Shown: positions 52,692 through 62,496, counted from the first letter of the stretch. The stretch: DNA of 64,000 nt from UBA1822 sp963615055 (GCA_963615055.1 CAVEFO010000004.1:1-64000); one strand, 5' to 3'. Numbers and translations are program-made. The notes: generated by a model from the sequence alone, not told the origin.

Positions 52692-53380
52692 GCTTTCCCG
52701 TGCCTTTCTTCCCAGAGCACTTCCGCTTCGCTCCGCCGCACATAATTCGGTGACAGCGTCATCGGATCCGCCGTCTCGCCGCGTGACCATTTCGCAAAAG
52801 CCGCTGCCGCGACACTGCCGGCGCGGCACATCCGCTGATGCGGCGCCGCCACACGAAGCCCGGCCGCCGTCAATTTTTCCTCATATACATCTGCCGCTTC
52901 CCCGCACGCGACGATAGGCCCGCCATGAGAAACCGCCGCAGCCGCGACATCATCAATAGATGCGACGCGAAGAGGCGCCTCCTGCCAAAACGTCTCAAAA
53001 GCACCGTACAGCGCCGCATACACATTCCCTCTCTGTGCATCCAAGAGCGGCAAGACAAATGTTTCCGCGCCGTAAAAATTCCACGCCAGCGCCTCCGTCG
53101 TATCGACGCCGATGAGCGCCGCGTCCCAAAGCCGCGCCACCGTTTTCGCCGTCGCCAGACCGATTCGAAGCCCCGTAAACGATCCCGGCCCGACAGAGCA
53201 GGCAACCGCCGTTATCTCTTTCTTGGAAACGCCCGCTTCCTGCAAGAGCACATCCATGTGCGGGATCAGCTGCTCCGAATGTGTGAGTTTTTTCTGCACC
53301 GTCCATTCCGCGACGAGCCGATTTTCTTCCGCCAATGCACATGAAAGCACCAAGGACGACGTATCAATCGCCAGCAGCAT
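52688..53380 (-). CDS. tsaB: tRNA threonylcarbamoyladenosine synthase subunit TsaB
   Basis: A 230-residue ASKHA-fold scaffold that partners TsaD and TsaE. Family features are MLLAIDTSSLVLSCAL at the N-terminus, HSEQLIPHMDVLL, and VACSVGPGSFTGLRIGLATAKT. The ATG at 53380 lies inside the tsaE 3' end (17-base overlap); ten upstream codons are tsaE out of frame. It is followed by rimI with an ATGA overlap. Confidence 0.95.
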   Translation of the reverse strand: MLLAIDTSSLVLSCALAEENRLVAEWTVQKKLTHSEQLIPHMDVLLQEAGVSKKEITAVACSVGPGSFTGLRIGLATAKTVARLWDAALIGVDTTEALAWNFYGAETFVLPLLDAQRGNVYAALYGAFETFWQEAPLRVASIDDVAAAAVSHGGPIVACGEAADVYEEKLTAAGLRVAAPHQRMCRAGSVAAAAFAKWSRGETADPMTLSPNYVRRSEAEVLWEERHGKA

Positions 53381-53840
53381 ACGTTTCCAGCTCCTTTCCC
53401 AGATTGGCAAAGCGCTCGCTCTCCCAAGAAATCAAAATTTCGCGCTCCGTCTCACCCGTGACGGCAAAGTGAAACGTAAAAGCATCCGCCGGAATCACCT
53501 CCGGAAACAGCTCTGCCCACTCCGCGACCGTGACGCCGCCCGCCGCATATTCTTCCCAGCCGATATCCCAAAGTTCTTCTTCGCTTTTCAACCGATAAAA
53601 ATCAAAATGCGCCAAGAAAAGCGAACCGTCATAAAAATTCAATATGGTGAATGTCGGACTCGTGACCGTCCCGGAAATACCCATTCCCTGCGCCAATCCC
53701 TGCACAAAATGCGTCTTCCCCGCAGCCAAATCCCCAATGAGCGCCAAAAACAAATCTTTCTCCGCTCGCTTCCCGATAAAACGTCCGAGCGCCATTGTCT
53801 CCGCTTCGCTTTTCGTGAAAATTTTTATCTCATGCTTCAT
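53364..53840 (-). CDS. tsaE: tRNA threonylcarbamoyladenosine synthase ATPase TsaE
   Basis: A 158-residue P-loop ATPase that cycles the TsaBD complex. Walker A is GDLAAGKTHFVQGLAQG; switch-like SPTFTILNFYDG and FDFYRLKSEEELWDIGWEEY are typical of the family. It overlaps the lipase gene by 11 bases upstream and tsaB by 17 downstream, so the whole set is one polycistronic message. Confidence 0.95.
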   Translation of the reverse strand: MKHEIKIFTKSEAETMALGRFIGKRAEKDLFLALIGDLAAGKTHFVQGLAQGMGISGTVTSPTFTILNFYDGSLFLAHFDFYRLKSEEELWDIGWEEYAAGGVTVAEWAELFPEVIPADAFTFHFAVTGETEREILISWESERFANLGKELETYAAGD

Positions 53841-54720
53841 GTCCCGCTCCCGACAACCACTTCATCATGGCATCCCAATTGTCTTCGGCGATTCGATACC
53901 CTTCCGCATACAAATCCGCCAATTTTTCCGGATTCTTCTCCGCCCGCGTGACCGTGACCGGCTTCTCCGGCCGAATCAAAAAGGCGCGCCCCTCTTTTTC
54001 CAAATTTTCCAAAACTTCCGCCCGTACATTGTACCGCGCCGGAATCGTCGCCATCCCCTCGGCGATTTTCGGATACCGCGCGCCCAGCACTTTCATAATC
54101 CTCCGCACCGAAGACGGCACCGGTTTCTTTCGGTACCCCGCCTCCCGCGTCAGGACATAAACGGCGCGCTTGGCAGGAAACGGCAACTCTTCCGGCAGCG
54201 GCGCCAGAGGAATCGCGACGCCCCCGTCCACAGACGCGCACCCCGCAAACGTGACCGGCCGCGAAACAAAAGGAATCGTCGCGCCGGCCATGCACGCCGT
54301 CATATACGTTTCCGCATCGCACGAGCGCGACGACACAAAGCGCGGCTCGCCCGTCTCGCAATCCGTCAAAAGCGCGAAAAGCTCCTGCCGACTCTTTTCA
54401 AACGCCGCATAATCAAAGGGATCCAACCGATGCGCCAATTCCCCGAAAATGAATTTGAGATTGAAATACCCGCCGTCCAAAAGCCAATGCTTGAGCCCCA
54501 TGTAGCGGCTGTCCCGGCAATACGCCAAATTTACGCGCCGATTGCGATCCGGCTGACGGGCGACATACGAGAGCGCCTGCAAAGTTCCGGCGGAAACCGA
54601 TGCGATTTTGGCAAAGAAACACCCCTTCTTTTGCCAAAAGTCAAGCACGCCCGCCGTAAAAAGCCCGCGCATGGCACCGCCTTCCAAAATGAGCGCGGCT
54701 CGATTTTCGAGAGTTTCCAT
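53830..54720 (-). CDS. Patatin-like phospholipase family protein
   Basis: A 296-residue patatin-fold hydrolase (YjjU/RssA-like). The oxyanion loop LEGGAMRGLFTAGVLD, the nucleophile elbow SVSAGT (GxSxG variant) and the catalytic Asp in ASVDGGVAIPL are present, so it should be an active lipid acyl hydrolase. No signal peptide, hence cytoplasmic or membrane-associated. Its ATG shares bases with the gpmA stop (TAATGG). Substrate unknown. Confidence 0.9.
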   Translation of the reverse strand: METLENRAALILEGGAMRGLFTAGVLDFWQKKGCFFAKIASVSAGTLQALSYVARQPDRNRRVNLAYCRDSRYMGLKHWLLDGGYFNLKFIFGELAHRLDPFDYAAFEKSRQELFALLTDCETGEPRFVSSRSCDAETYMTACMAGATIPFVSRPVTFAGCASVDGGVAIPLAPLPEELPFPAKRAVYVLTREAGYRKKPVPSSVRRIMKVLGARYPKIAEGMATIPARYNVRAEVLENLEKEGRAFLIRPEKPVTVTRAEKNPEKLADLYAEGYRIAEDNWDAMMKWLSGAGHEA

Positions 54721-55475
54721 TATTTCCGTGCGGCCGATTGCTGCTTCACCGCTTCCATCGCCGCCCGAATCGCATTCTGATCACCCAGATATTCCGCGCT
54801 TTCCACGGAAAAATCGTCGCGCAACCGATACACGCGCGGCACGCCCGTCGGCACATTGATTCCGGCGATTTCATCGGGGGAAATACCCTCCAAAATCATC
54901 ATCAGCGCACGAATGGAATTGCCGTGCGCCGCAATGAGCACCCGCTCGCCCGCCGCTATCCGTGGTTTGATTTCCGATTCAAAATACGGAGATACGCGCG
55001 CGACCGTATCCTTCAGGCATTCCGTCAGCGGAAACTGCACGCCTTCTTCGTGAAGCCGACACAAAGCGGGCATCCGCGCGGGATTTCTGGCATCATCTTC
55101 CGTGAGTGCCGGCGGCTGTACATCATAGCTGCGGCGCCACAGTTGCACCTGCTCCGCGCCGTATTTCTCCGTCGTCTCGCTTTTGTTCAATCCCTGCAAA
55201 GCGCCGTAATGCCGCTCATTCAGATGATAATCTTTTACGACGGGAATCCAAGCCAAATCCAGCTCATCAAGCACGGTGTACGCCGTGTGAATCGCCCGTT
55301 TCAAAACCGACGTATAGCACACATCAAACGAAAATCCGTTCTCGCGCAAAAGAGCACCCGCCTGATGCGCCTCGGCAAACCCTTTCTCCACCAAATCCAC
55401 GTCCGTCCAGCCGCAAAATAAATTTTTCTGATTCCATTCACTTTCGCCGTGCCGAATGACCACCAAAGTATGCAT
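54720..55475 (-). CDS. gpmA: 2,3-bisphosphoglycerate-dependent phosphoglycerate mutase
   Basis: A 251-residue glycolytic enzyme interconverting 3- and 2-phosphoglycerate. RHGESEWNQKNLFCGWTDVDL is the N-terminal phosphohistidine region, with ERHYGALQGLNKSE and the second catalytic His in LIAAHGNSIRAL. AGGAGGAAA precedes the ATG. It lies between thiL and the lipase gene on the same message; dPGM with this length is the standard form. Confidence 0.96.
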   Translation of the reverse strand: MHTLVVIRHGESEWNQKNLFCGWTDVDLVEKGFAEAHQAGALLRENGFSFDVCYTSVLKRAIHTAYTVLDELDLAWIPVVKDYHLNERHYGALQGLNKSETTEKYGAEQVQLWRRSYDVQPPALTEDDARNPARMPALCRLHEEGVQFPLTECLKDTVARVSPYFESEIKPRIAAGERVLIAAHGNSIRALMMILEGISPDEIAGINVPTGVPRVYRLRDDFSVESAEYLGDQNAIRAAMEAVKQQSAARK

Positions 55476-55511
55476 ATCCGTTTCCTCCTATTAGAAATAA
55501 GGAAATATTTC

Positions 55512-56501
55512 CTATCTGCTTTTCGAAAAATGATCGTATCCGCTGGGAGAAAGGAGCCGAAGCGCCTCTCCGTCTTTCAGAAATACGCGACCGATGCCTT
55601 CTCGGACGACGCCGACAGCCGACACGGATGCCTTTTCTTTTATCCATGCGAAATCCTCCGGTGCCGCTGTCCCTAAAAGGACGTAATCTTCTCCGCCGGA
55701 CAGCGCATATGAAATCGGATCCTCACCGAAGCGTTTTGCAAATGCCCGCAGCTCTTCCGAAAGCGGAATTCGGGCCGATTCCAACATCAATTCGACGCCG
55801 GATGCCTCTGCGATCTCGTGCGCCTCACTCGCCACACCGTCCGTCACATCATTCAACGCATGGACGCCGGACTCTCGCAGCTGCCGCGCCGTTTCTATTT
55901 GCGCCGTCGGCCGACGGTGACGCTTCGCCAGATACGGAAATTCTTCGGCCGCGCCTTGTCGGATTGCCGCCAGCCCCGCCGCCGAATCTCCGACCGTCCC
56001 CGTCAGAAACACGACATCGCCCGGCTTGGCACCGCTTCGTCGGACCGCCCCGCCGCGCGGCACCCAACCGATGACAGTCCCGGTCAAGACGACCCCCTGC
56101 CGCGAGCCCGTCACATCACCGCCCAGCAAATTGACACGATACGCCGCGCACGCCTCTCGAATCCCATCGTAGCAGCGGGAAATCCATTCCGCAAGAAGCG
56201 ATGCCGGAAGCGATACCGCCGCGACAAATTCCGCCGGCACAGCCCCCATCGCCGCCATATCGCTGAAATTGGAAACGGCCAGTTTCCACCCCACATCTTC
56301 GGGCGCCATCGTTTCATCCGTGAAATGAATCCCTTCGACCATCGTATCCGTCGAAATGACTTCATCGACGCCGGGCGGCAATCGATACACCGCGCCGTCG
56401 TCCCCCGCGCCCACGACCACCGTTTCCGGCCATTGAATCAAATCATGGCACAGCAGAGAAATGACGCCGAACTCGCCCAGGTCTTGCACCGTTTCCTTCA
56501 T
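55512..56501 (-). CDS. thiL: Thiamine-monophosphate kinase
   Basis: A 329-residue PurM-fold kinase making thiamine diphosphate from thiamine monophosphate, the last step of the pathway. GAGDDGAVYRLP, STDTMVEGIHF, VSNFSDMAAMGAVP and GGDVTGSRQGV match ThiL signatures. Its start overlaps the nicotinamidase stop by four bases. thiL upstream of the tsa genes is a recurrent Firmicute order. Confidence 0.96.
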   Translation of the reverse strand: MKETVQDLGEFGVISLLCHDLIQWPETVVVGAGDDGAVYRLPPGVDEVISTDTMVEGIHFTDETMAPEDVGWKLAVSNFSDMAAMGAVPAEFVAAVSLPASLLAEWISRCYDGIREACAAYRVNLLGGDVTGSRQGVVLTGTVIGWVPRGGAVRRSGAKPGDVVFLTGTVGDSAAGLAAIRQGAAEEFPYLAKRHRRPTAQIETARQLRESGVHALNDVTDGVASEAHEIAEASGVELMLESARIPLSEELRAFAKRFGEDPISYALSGGEDYVLLGTAAPEDFAWIKEKASVSAVGVVREGIGRVFLKDGEALRLLSPSGYDHFSKSR

Positions 56502-57049
56502 GACAGAATCCGAACTCCGCGCGCCGCCAAATCCGCCAGCGAAGCTTCATGCGCTTCCTTTTCGACATAGCCGACACCCAAGGCCAAAAGCGTCACGCGC
56601 CGACCGGCCTCCAAAAGAGAGAGCACCGTCTCGCGCACGCAATATTCCGACGCAATGCCGCCGACAAAAACGTGCGCCGACAATGTATCCGAAAGTTTCG
56701 TCCCGCTTTCCGTCTCGCCGTCGAAGCCCGAATACTCCTCGACATCGTCCCGGCGCCCTTTCAGAAAAATATTTCCCGGATGCGGCCGATTTTTTTCTTC
56801 CGGTATTTCCGAAAACGCAGAAGAAATCTCGGCGCCCCTCGTCCCCGCGACGCAATGCACCGGCCAAATGCCGCCGTTTTCCATAAACGAACTGTTTTGC
56901 GGGCTGTGCCAATCCGCCGTGTACAAAACGCGCACCTCGTGAGAATCGGCAAAAGAAATCAAATATCGCACCGCTTCCTTCGCGTGAAGGCACGCCAATG
57001 ATCCGTCAATAAAATCATTCTGACAATCCACGATCAGCAAATCGTCCAT
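56498..57049 (-). CDS. pncA: Nicotinamidase / isochorismatase-family hydrolase
   Basis: A 183-residue cysteine hydrolase that most likely converts nicotinamide to nicotinate in NAD salvage. The catalytic triad is visible: D8 (LIVDCQNDF), K97 (IFLKGRR) and C137 (IASEYCVRET); the metal-site D46 and H48 are in TADWHSP. These match PncA rather than generic isochorismatases. It heads the minus-strand thiL-gpmA-tsa operon, divergent from purL. Confidence 0.88.
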   Translation of the reverse strand: MDDLLIVDCQNDFIDGSLACLHAKEAVRYLISFADSHEVRVLYTADWHSPQNSSFMENGGIWPVHCVAGTRGAEISSAFSEIPEEKNRPHPGNIFLKGRRDDVEEYSGFDGETESGTKLSDTLSAHVFVGGIASEYCVRETVLSLLEAGRRVTLLALGVGYVEKEAHEASLADLAARGVRILS

Positions 57050-57332
57050 AAACGCCTCCGAAAGAAATTTTATTTCAACGTTCTTTTCATCTTCGTATTG
57101 TACCAGTTTCTTCCGTATCCGTAAAAGAAAATTTTTTCATCGCCGATGCCGCAAGAGAAAAAGAGACCGCCGCCACGCCCCTCGTCCCTCTTCTCTATCT
57201 TCCCACGGTTCCGATCTCAAACGCCGCCGAAAAAAAGAAACTCTCCGACTCCGCCTCTTTCCTATGGCAAGCCCGCGCGCGGTATGGTAATATACACATA
57301 TAAAAATGCATTTTGGGAGAGGAGTGTTTCCT
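57050..57332. promoter_or_regulatory. Divergent region between pncA and purL
   Basis: No gene. The pncA side has TTTTCATCTTCGTATTGTACC, which on the minus strand reads TACAAT preceded by an AT-poor spacer, a possible -10. The purL side is C/T-rich and ends with GGTATGGTAATATACAC, which offers TATGGT or TAATAT as -10 candidates without a clear -35. I see no purine riboswitch core. Confidence 0.4.
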
Positions 57333-60300
57333 TTGGCAGACATCAAAAGACTTTACGTCCGCAAAAAAGAAAATTTCCGCGAAGAAGAAGCGCGTCTTTC
57401 GGAATCGCTTTCCGAAATTTTAGGCGACCGCCTCAAAAATGTCGCACTGTATCATCGCTACGACACGGAAGGTCTTTCCGCCGCCGATTTTGAAACCGCA
57501 AAAGCCACCGTTTTCGCCGAACCGCCGGTTGACGACGTGACGGATATTTGCCCGACGGGCGACCTCGTGATGGCCTCCGAATTTCTGCCGGGACAATACG
57601 ATCAGCGCGCCGATTCCGCCGAGCAATGCCTGGCCATCCTGACGGGAAAAGACGGCATTCGTGTCCGTTGTGCCTTGGTGTACGTCTTCACCGGCACCTT
57701 TTCGGAAACGGATCGCGCGCGCATCGTGAAATTTCTCATCAATCCCGTGGAATCACGCGAAGCATCGCTTGCTCCCGTTTCCACACTCACACCTGAATAT
57801 GAACCCCCGAAAAAAGTCGCCGTCCTCGAAGGCTTCGGAAAGCTGGATGAGGGCGGCCTTCGTGCGCTCATTTCCGAGCTCGGACTGGCGATGAGCTACG
57901 AAGATCTCCTTTTGATTCAATCTTATTATCGACGCGAAGAGAAACGCGATCCCACGCTGACGGAAATCCGCGTCTTCGATACCTATTGGTCCGATCATTG
58001 CCGGCATACGACGTTCAACGCGACACTTTCCGAAATCCGGATTGACGACGGCCCCTTAGCCGCACCGATTGCCGATGCCTTTTCGGATTACAAGGAAACG
58101 CGCGAAATTTTGTACGGAAAAGACACGACGCGGCCCATGACGCTCATGGATATGGCGACGGTCGCCGTGAAGCGCCTCCGCCACGAGGGCAAACTCACCG
58201 AGATGGACGAATCGGACGAAATCAATGCGTGCACGATTAAAATCCCCGTGGAAACGGAAACCGGTACGGAAGATTGGCTGCTCCTTTTCAAAAACGAGAC
58301 ACACAATCATCCGACGGAAATCGAGCCGTTCGGCGGCGCAGCGACGTGCCTGGGCGGGTGCATTCGCGATCCGCTTTCGGGACGCGCCTACGTGTACCAA
58401 GCGATGCGCGTGACGGGCGCCGGCGATCCGCGCGCGCCGCTTTCGGAGACGCTCCCCGGAAAATTACCGCAAAAGACGCTCACCGTGACGGCGGCCAAAG
58501 GCTACAGCTCTTACGGCAACCAGATCGGTCTGGCGACAGGCGAAGTCAAGGAATATTACCATCCGGGATTTTTGGCCAAGCGCATGGAAATCGGCGCGGT
58601 CGTCGCGGCAGCTCCGGCGGAAAATGTCATTCGCAAAGCGCCCTCTCCCGGCGACGTCGTCATTTTAGTCGGCGGACGCACGGGACGTGACGGCATGGGC
58701 GGCGCCACCGGCTCCTCCAAAGAGCTCAATGAAGAATCGATTGAAACGTGCGGCGCGGAAGTGCAAAAAGGAAATCCGCTCACCGAGCGCAAAATCCAAT
58801 GCCTCTTCCGTCGCGGCGAAGTGACGCGTCTCATCCTGCGCTGCAACGATTTCGGCGCGGGCGGCGTTTCCGTCGCGGTCGGAGAACTCACGGACGGCGT
58901 CGACATCGATCTGGATACCGTCCCGAAGAAATACGAAGGACTCGACGGCACGGAACTTGCCATTTCCGAATCGCAGGAACGCATGGCCGTCGTCGTCAGA
59001 GCCGAAGATGCGGATGCCTTCACCCGCTACGCCGCCGAAGAAAATCTGGAAGCGACCGTTGTGGCCCGCGTCACGGATAAAGGGCGCCTCACCATGCATT
59101 GGCAGGGCGACACGATTGTCGATATCAGCCGCGCCTTCCTCGATACAAATGGAGCCGCCCGCTCGGAACGCGCCCACATCACGGCCCCGAAAGACATCGC
59201 AGCGCCTGCGCCCGCCGTTTCCTCCGTGCGCAATACGTGGCTTTCCGAAATGAAGAAACTGAAAAACGCCTCGCAGGAAGGTCTCGTCGAACGCTTCGAT
59301 GCGACCATCGGCGCCGCGACCGTCCTCATGCCCTACGGCGGAGCCCATCAGAAGACGTCCGCAGACGGCATGGTCGCCAAAATCCCGCTGCGCTGCGGCA
59401 CGACGGACACCGCGAGCTTCATGACACACGGCTACGATCCCGATCTCGCCACACGGAGCCCTTTCCACGGTGCGGCCTACGCCATTTTGCTTTCCGTCGC
59501 CCGCCTTGTGGCACTCGGTGCCAATTGGCGGCGCGCCTATCTCACGCTCCAAGAATATTTTGAAAAACTCACGACGCCGGAAAGCCACGGAAAACCTGTC
59601 GCGGCTCTTCTCGGCGCTTACGCCATGCAGCGCGCGCTCGGCCTCGGTGCCATCGGCGGCAAAGACTCCATGAGCGGCACTTTCGGCGACCTGCACGTCC
59701 CGCCGACGCTCGTTTCCTTCGCCGTCGCACCCGGCAAAGCGTCCGAGGCCGTCAGCCAAGACTGGAAACACGAAGGCGATGCCCTGCTTCTTTTCGATGT
59801 CCCGACGGATGCGCACGCCATGCCCGATACGGATGTTTTCAAAAAACATGCCGATTTCCTCTACGCCGAAACCGCGCGCGGTCACATTTCCGCCATGAAA
59901 GCAGTCGGAAACGGAGGCATCGCGGCAGCGGCGGCGGAGATGTCTTTCGGAAACGGGATTGGTGCCGTCTTTACCGACGCACTTCCGATTTCAGACTATT
60001 TCACCGCCCGCTGCGGCGCGATTCTCGTCACTTGTACAAAAGAAAACGCCGCCGTCTATGAGAAACAAGATCACGTCATCCGTCTCGGTACATTGGGCGG
60101 CCAAACGATGAAACTTTTCGACGAAGAAATCTCTATCGCGGACCTGCTGGCCGCCGCAGAAGAAACCTTGTCGCCCGTTTTCCCGTTGCACGCCAAAGAA
60201 AACAAAACCACTGTGCCGGATCTTCCGAAATGGGACGGCGCCAAAACGTTTTACACCAGCGCCAAAATAGCCAAGTCGCGTGTCTTCCTTCCCGTCATGC

Positions 60301-61076
60301 CGGGCACGAATTGCGAAATCGACAGCGCGCGCGCCTTTGAAGCCGCCGGTGCCGAGACGGATATCGCCATCGTCCGCAATCGCGACGCCGCCGAGCTCGC
60401 CGAAAGCGTCCGCGACATGGCAAGCCGCATCCAAAAAGCGCAAATCGTCATGTTCCCCGGCGGGTTCTCGGCCGGCGACGAACCGGACGGCAGCGGCAAA
60501 TTCATCGCCGCCCTCTTCCGTCACCCGCTTTTGGAGCACGCACTCGGCGATTTGCTCTCCCATCGCGACGGCCTCGTCCTCGGCATTTGCAACGGTTTCC
60601 AAGCGCTCATCAAGCTCGGCCTCGTCCCCTACGGAGAATTCAAGCCGCTCTCTGCGGCCGCACCGACACTGACTTTCAATACCGTCGGTCGCCACATTTC
60701 CCGCTACGTCACGACGAAAGTCATTTCCACAAAATCGCCGTGGCTCGCTCTCTGCCGGGAAGGCGATCTTCACAGCATCGCGATCAGCCACGGCGAAGGT
60801 CGCTTTGTCGCAAGCGAGGCGCAAATCCTCGAATGGGCGAAAAACGGACAGATTGCGACGCAATACACGGATGCTTTCGGCGCGGCAAGCTACGATCCCG
60901 TATCCAATCCGAACGGCTCCGTCTTCGCCGTCGAAGGCATCACGAGCCCCGACGGCCGCGTGCTGGGGAAAATGGGGCACAGCGAACGCTACGGCGACAA
61001 CATCGCCAAAAATATTTCCGGAAACAAAATCCAGCCCCTCTTCGCCGCCGGCGTTTCCTATTTCACAGGCGGTTGA
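57333..61076 (+). CDS. purL: Phosphoribosylformylglycinamidine synthase, single-chain type
   Basis: About 1247 residues. It catalyses the glutamine-dependent fourth step of purine synthesis in one chain: an N-terminal FGAM region, two AIRS-like halves (DTYWSDHCRHTTFN, ATGSSKELNEES) and a C-terminal glutamine amidotransferase (from about residue 985) with nucleophile Cys in LVLGICNGFQALIKLG and the triad-type HGEGRF. This clostridial-type large form needs no PurQ/PurS. The ATG at 57306 gives extra residues over the GGGAGAGGAG site; TTG at 57333 is well spaced and yields LADIKRLYVRKKE, so I prefer it. It begins the plus-strand set. Confidence 0.95.
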   Translation: MADIKRLYVRKKENFREEEARLSESLSEILGDRLKNVALYHRYDTEGLSAADFETAKATVFAEPPVDDVTDICPTGDLVMASEFLPGQYDQRADSAEQCLAILTGKDGIRVRCALVYVFTGTFSETDRARIVKFLINPVESREASLAPVSTLTPEYEPPKKVAVLEGFGKLDEGGLRALISELGLAMSYEDLLLIQSYYRREEKRDPTLTEIRVFDTYWSDHCRHTTFNATLSEIRIDDGPLAAPIADAFSDYKETREILYGKDTTRPMTLMDMATVAVKRLRHEGKLTEMDESDEINACTIKIPVETETGTEDWLLLFKNETHNHPTEIEPFGGAATCLGGCIRDPLSGRAYVYQAMRVTGAGDPRAPLSETLPGKLPQKTLTVTAAKGYSSYGNQIGLATGEVKEYYHPGFLAKRMEIGAVVAAAPAENVIRKAPSPGDVVILVGGRTGRDGMGGATGSSKELNEESIETCGAEVQKGNPLTERKIQCLFRRGEVTRLILRCNDFGAGGVSVAVGELTDGVDIDLDTVPKKYEGLDGTELAISESQERMAVVVRAEDADAFTRYAAEENLEATVVARVTDKGRLTMHWQGDTIVDISRAFLDTNGAARSERAHITAPKDIAAPAPAVSSVRNTWLSEMKKLKNASQEGLVERFDATIGAATVLMPYGGAHQKTSADGMVAKIPLRCGTTDTASFMTHGYDPDLATRSPFHGAAYAILLSVARLVALGANWRRAYLTLQEYFEKLTTPESHGKPVAALLGAYAMQRALGLGAIGGKDSMSGTFGDLHVPPTLVSFAVAPGKASEAVSQDWKHEGDALLLFDVPTDAHAMPDTDVFKKHADFLYAETARGHISAMKAVGNGGIAAAAAEMSFGNGIGAVFTDALPISDYFTARCGAILVTCTKENAAVYEKQDHVIRLGTLGGQTMKLFDEEISIADLLAAAEETLSPVFPLHAKENKTTVPDLPKWDGAKTFYTSAKIAKSRVFLPVMPGTNCEIDSARAFEAAGAETDIAIVRNRDAAELAESVRDMASRIQKAQIVMFPGGFSAGDEPDGSGKFIAALFRHPLLEHALGDLLSHRDGLVLGICNGFQALIKLGLVPYGEFKPLSAAAPTLTFNTVGRHISRYVTTKVISTKSPWLALCREGDLHSIAISHGEGRFVASEAQILEWAKNGQIATQYTDAFGAASYDPVSNPNGSVFAVEGITSPDGRVLGKMGHSERYGDNIAKNISGNKIQPLFAAGVSYFTGG

Positions 61077-61367
61077 CCGGTTTCCGTTATCCTTTATCCG
61101 TTGACCGTGCGTCACATCGCAAGAAAAACAAAGCTTGAAAAGGCCTGCTTTTAAGAAGCAAACTTTCTTACCCTTTCCTATTCTTGCATTTCCGAATGGC
61201 TTGAGAAGGCTTGATTTCGAGATGCAAACTTTGTTAAGCTTTTCAAGCCTCTTCAAGCCTCTTCAAGCTTTTTGCACATAAGGAGGCACGGTTCACGGAC
61301 AACGGTTATACGGACATCGACACCATGTGACGCCAAAAGGCTTTTCCCTCCAAAGGAGTTCCAAACC
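61077..61367. repeat. Gap with period-7 and period-10 repeats
   Basis: No gene. CCGTTAT/CCTTTAT/CCGTTGA units at 61083-61107 (period 7), TTCAAGCCTC units at 61235-61270 (period 10), and CGGTTCA/CGGACAA units at 61289-61311. Confidence 0.65.
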
Positions 61368-61619
61368 ATGAAAACCATCGACTACACCCCCGAGGGCGTC
61401 TGCTCTCGCAATATTCACATCGAACTTTCCGGCGATACCGTCGAAAGCGTCAAATTCACCGGCGGCTGCCCCGGCAACACACAAGGCATCGAAAAACTCA
61501 TCTGCGGCATGAATGCCCAAGACGCCATCGACCGCCTCTCTGGTATCCGCTGCCGCGACAAGACAACATCCTGCCCCGATCAGCTGGCAAAAGCGTTGCA
61601 AAAGGCGTTAGAAGCGTAA
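61368..61619 (+). CDS. TSCPD-domain protein (TIGR03905-like)
   Basis: An 83-residue protein made of a single TSCPD domain, as seen at the C-terminus of vitamin B12-dependent ribonucleotide reductases. It starts MKTIDYTPEGVCSRNIHIEL, has FTGGCPGNTQGI and ends with the eponymous TSCPDQLAKAL. The four conserved cysteines suggest metal or redox binding. AAAGGAG lies before the ATG at 61368; the longer frame upstream is repeat DNA. Function of the stand-alone form is unknown. Confidence 0.9.
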   Translation: MKTIDYTPEGVCSRNIHIELSGDTVESVKFTGGCPGNTQGIEKLICGMNAQDAIDRLSGIRCRDKTTSCPDQLAKALQKALEA

Positions 61620-61854
61620 AAAAGTAAGAACTCAAACGAGGTTGTCAGCTTTTTCCTTCATGGCTTGAAGAGGCTTGCCATTGAGTTTCGGACTTTTTCG
61701 CCATTTCTGTTCTCACTTTTCGTCTGGCTTGAGACAGCTTGATAAAAACAAACGTTTTTAAGCTTTGTCCCAAAAGTAAGCAGAGAAAAGGAAGCGAACG
61801 TATTTCTCCGTCATCAAGCCTTATCAAGCTTTTTCAAGCTTTTCCCTAAAAAAC
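61620..61854. repeat. Gap with AAGCCT decamer repeats
   Basis: No gene. GGCTTGAAGAGGCTTG near 61661, GGCTTGAGACAGCTTGAT near 61730 and TCAAGCCTTATCAAGCTTTTTC near 61815-61845 are period-10 relatives of the TTCAAGCCTC unit, on both strands. Confidence 0.6.
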
Positions 61855-62478
61855 ATGAATCCACTCACCCTTCTCTCCTTCACCGCGACTGCGATGCTTT
61901 TGACATTTGCGCCCGGGCCCGACGTCATGTACCTCTTGGCGAAAAGTTTGCACGACGGCACGCGGCGCGGCATCACACTCGCCCTCGGGCTGGCTTGCGG
62001 TTGCCTCTTTCATACCACCCTCGTCATGGTCGGCGTCGCGGCTTTCATCCAAAGCTCGCCCGCCGCTTTTTCCGCGCTCATGTATGCAGGCGCAGCCTAT
62101 CTGCTCTACCTTGCGTGGGGCGCACTCCGGGCACCGGCCTCCGACCTCTCCGTTTCCTCGGAAACCGATTCCTACGACAAATGGGCGCTGTGGCGTCGCG
62201 GCCTTCTGATGAACGCGATGAATCCGAAAGTGCTTCTCTTTTTTTTAGCGCTGCTGCCGCAATTCATCGATCCCGACGCCTCGCTCTCCCCCTCCATTCA
62301 GATTGGCATCCTGGGCGGCGTTTTTGCCGTGCAAGCTGCCTTTTGCTTCTCTCTCATCGCCATTTGCGCCGGAAAAATTCGCGACAAAGTCCTTCAGATT
62401 CGAAATTTTTCTCTTATTATGAACCGAATCGAAGCGGCTCTTCTCGCGCTCATCGCCGTCGGCCTCTTGTTTTTATAA
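61855..62478 (+). CDS. LysE/RhtB-family amino-acid exporter
   Basis: A 207-residue inner-membrane protein with about six hydrophobic segments. The family signature is FAPGPDVMYLLAKSL near the N-terminus (the GP-D/N motif of LysE/RhtB), and MNPKVLLFFLALLPQFI is the second typical stretch. It probably exports an amino acid or a derivative; the substrate cannot be read from sequence. The ribosome site is poor (TTCCCTAAAAAACATG) and sits in repeat DNA, so expression may be low. The PepT-like peptidase gene follows 18 bases later. Confidence 0.9.
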   Translation: MNPLTLLSFTATAMLLTFAPGPDVMYLLAKSLHDGTRRGITLALGLACGCLFHTTLVMVGVAAFIQSSPAAFSALMYAGAAYLLYLAWGALRAPASDLSVSSETDSYDKWALWRRGLLMNAMNPKVLLFFLALLPQFIDPDASLSPSIQIGILGGVFAVQAAFCFSLIAICAGKIRDKVLQIRNFSLIMNRIEAALLALIAVGLLFL

Positions 62479-62496
62479 GAACAGAAGGAGATTTCC

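Noticed and set aside
57333..61076. Separate purQ or frameshift within purL
   Set aside because: The frame is continuous through the synthase and glutaminase parts, as in the single-chain clostridial form.
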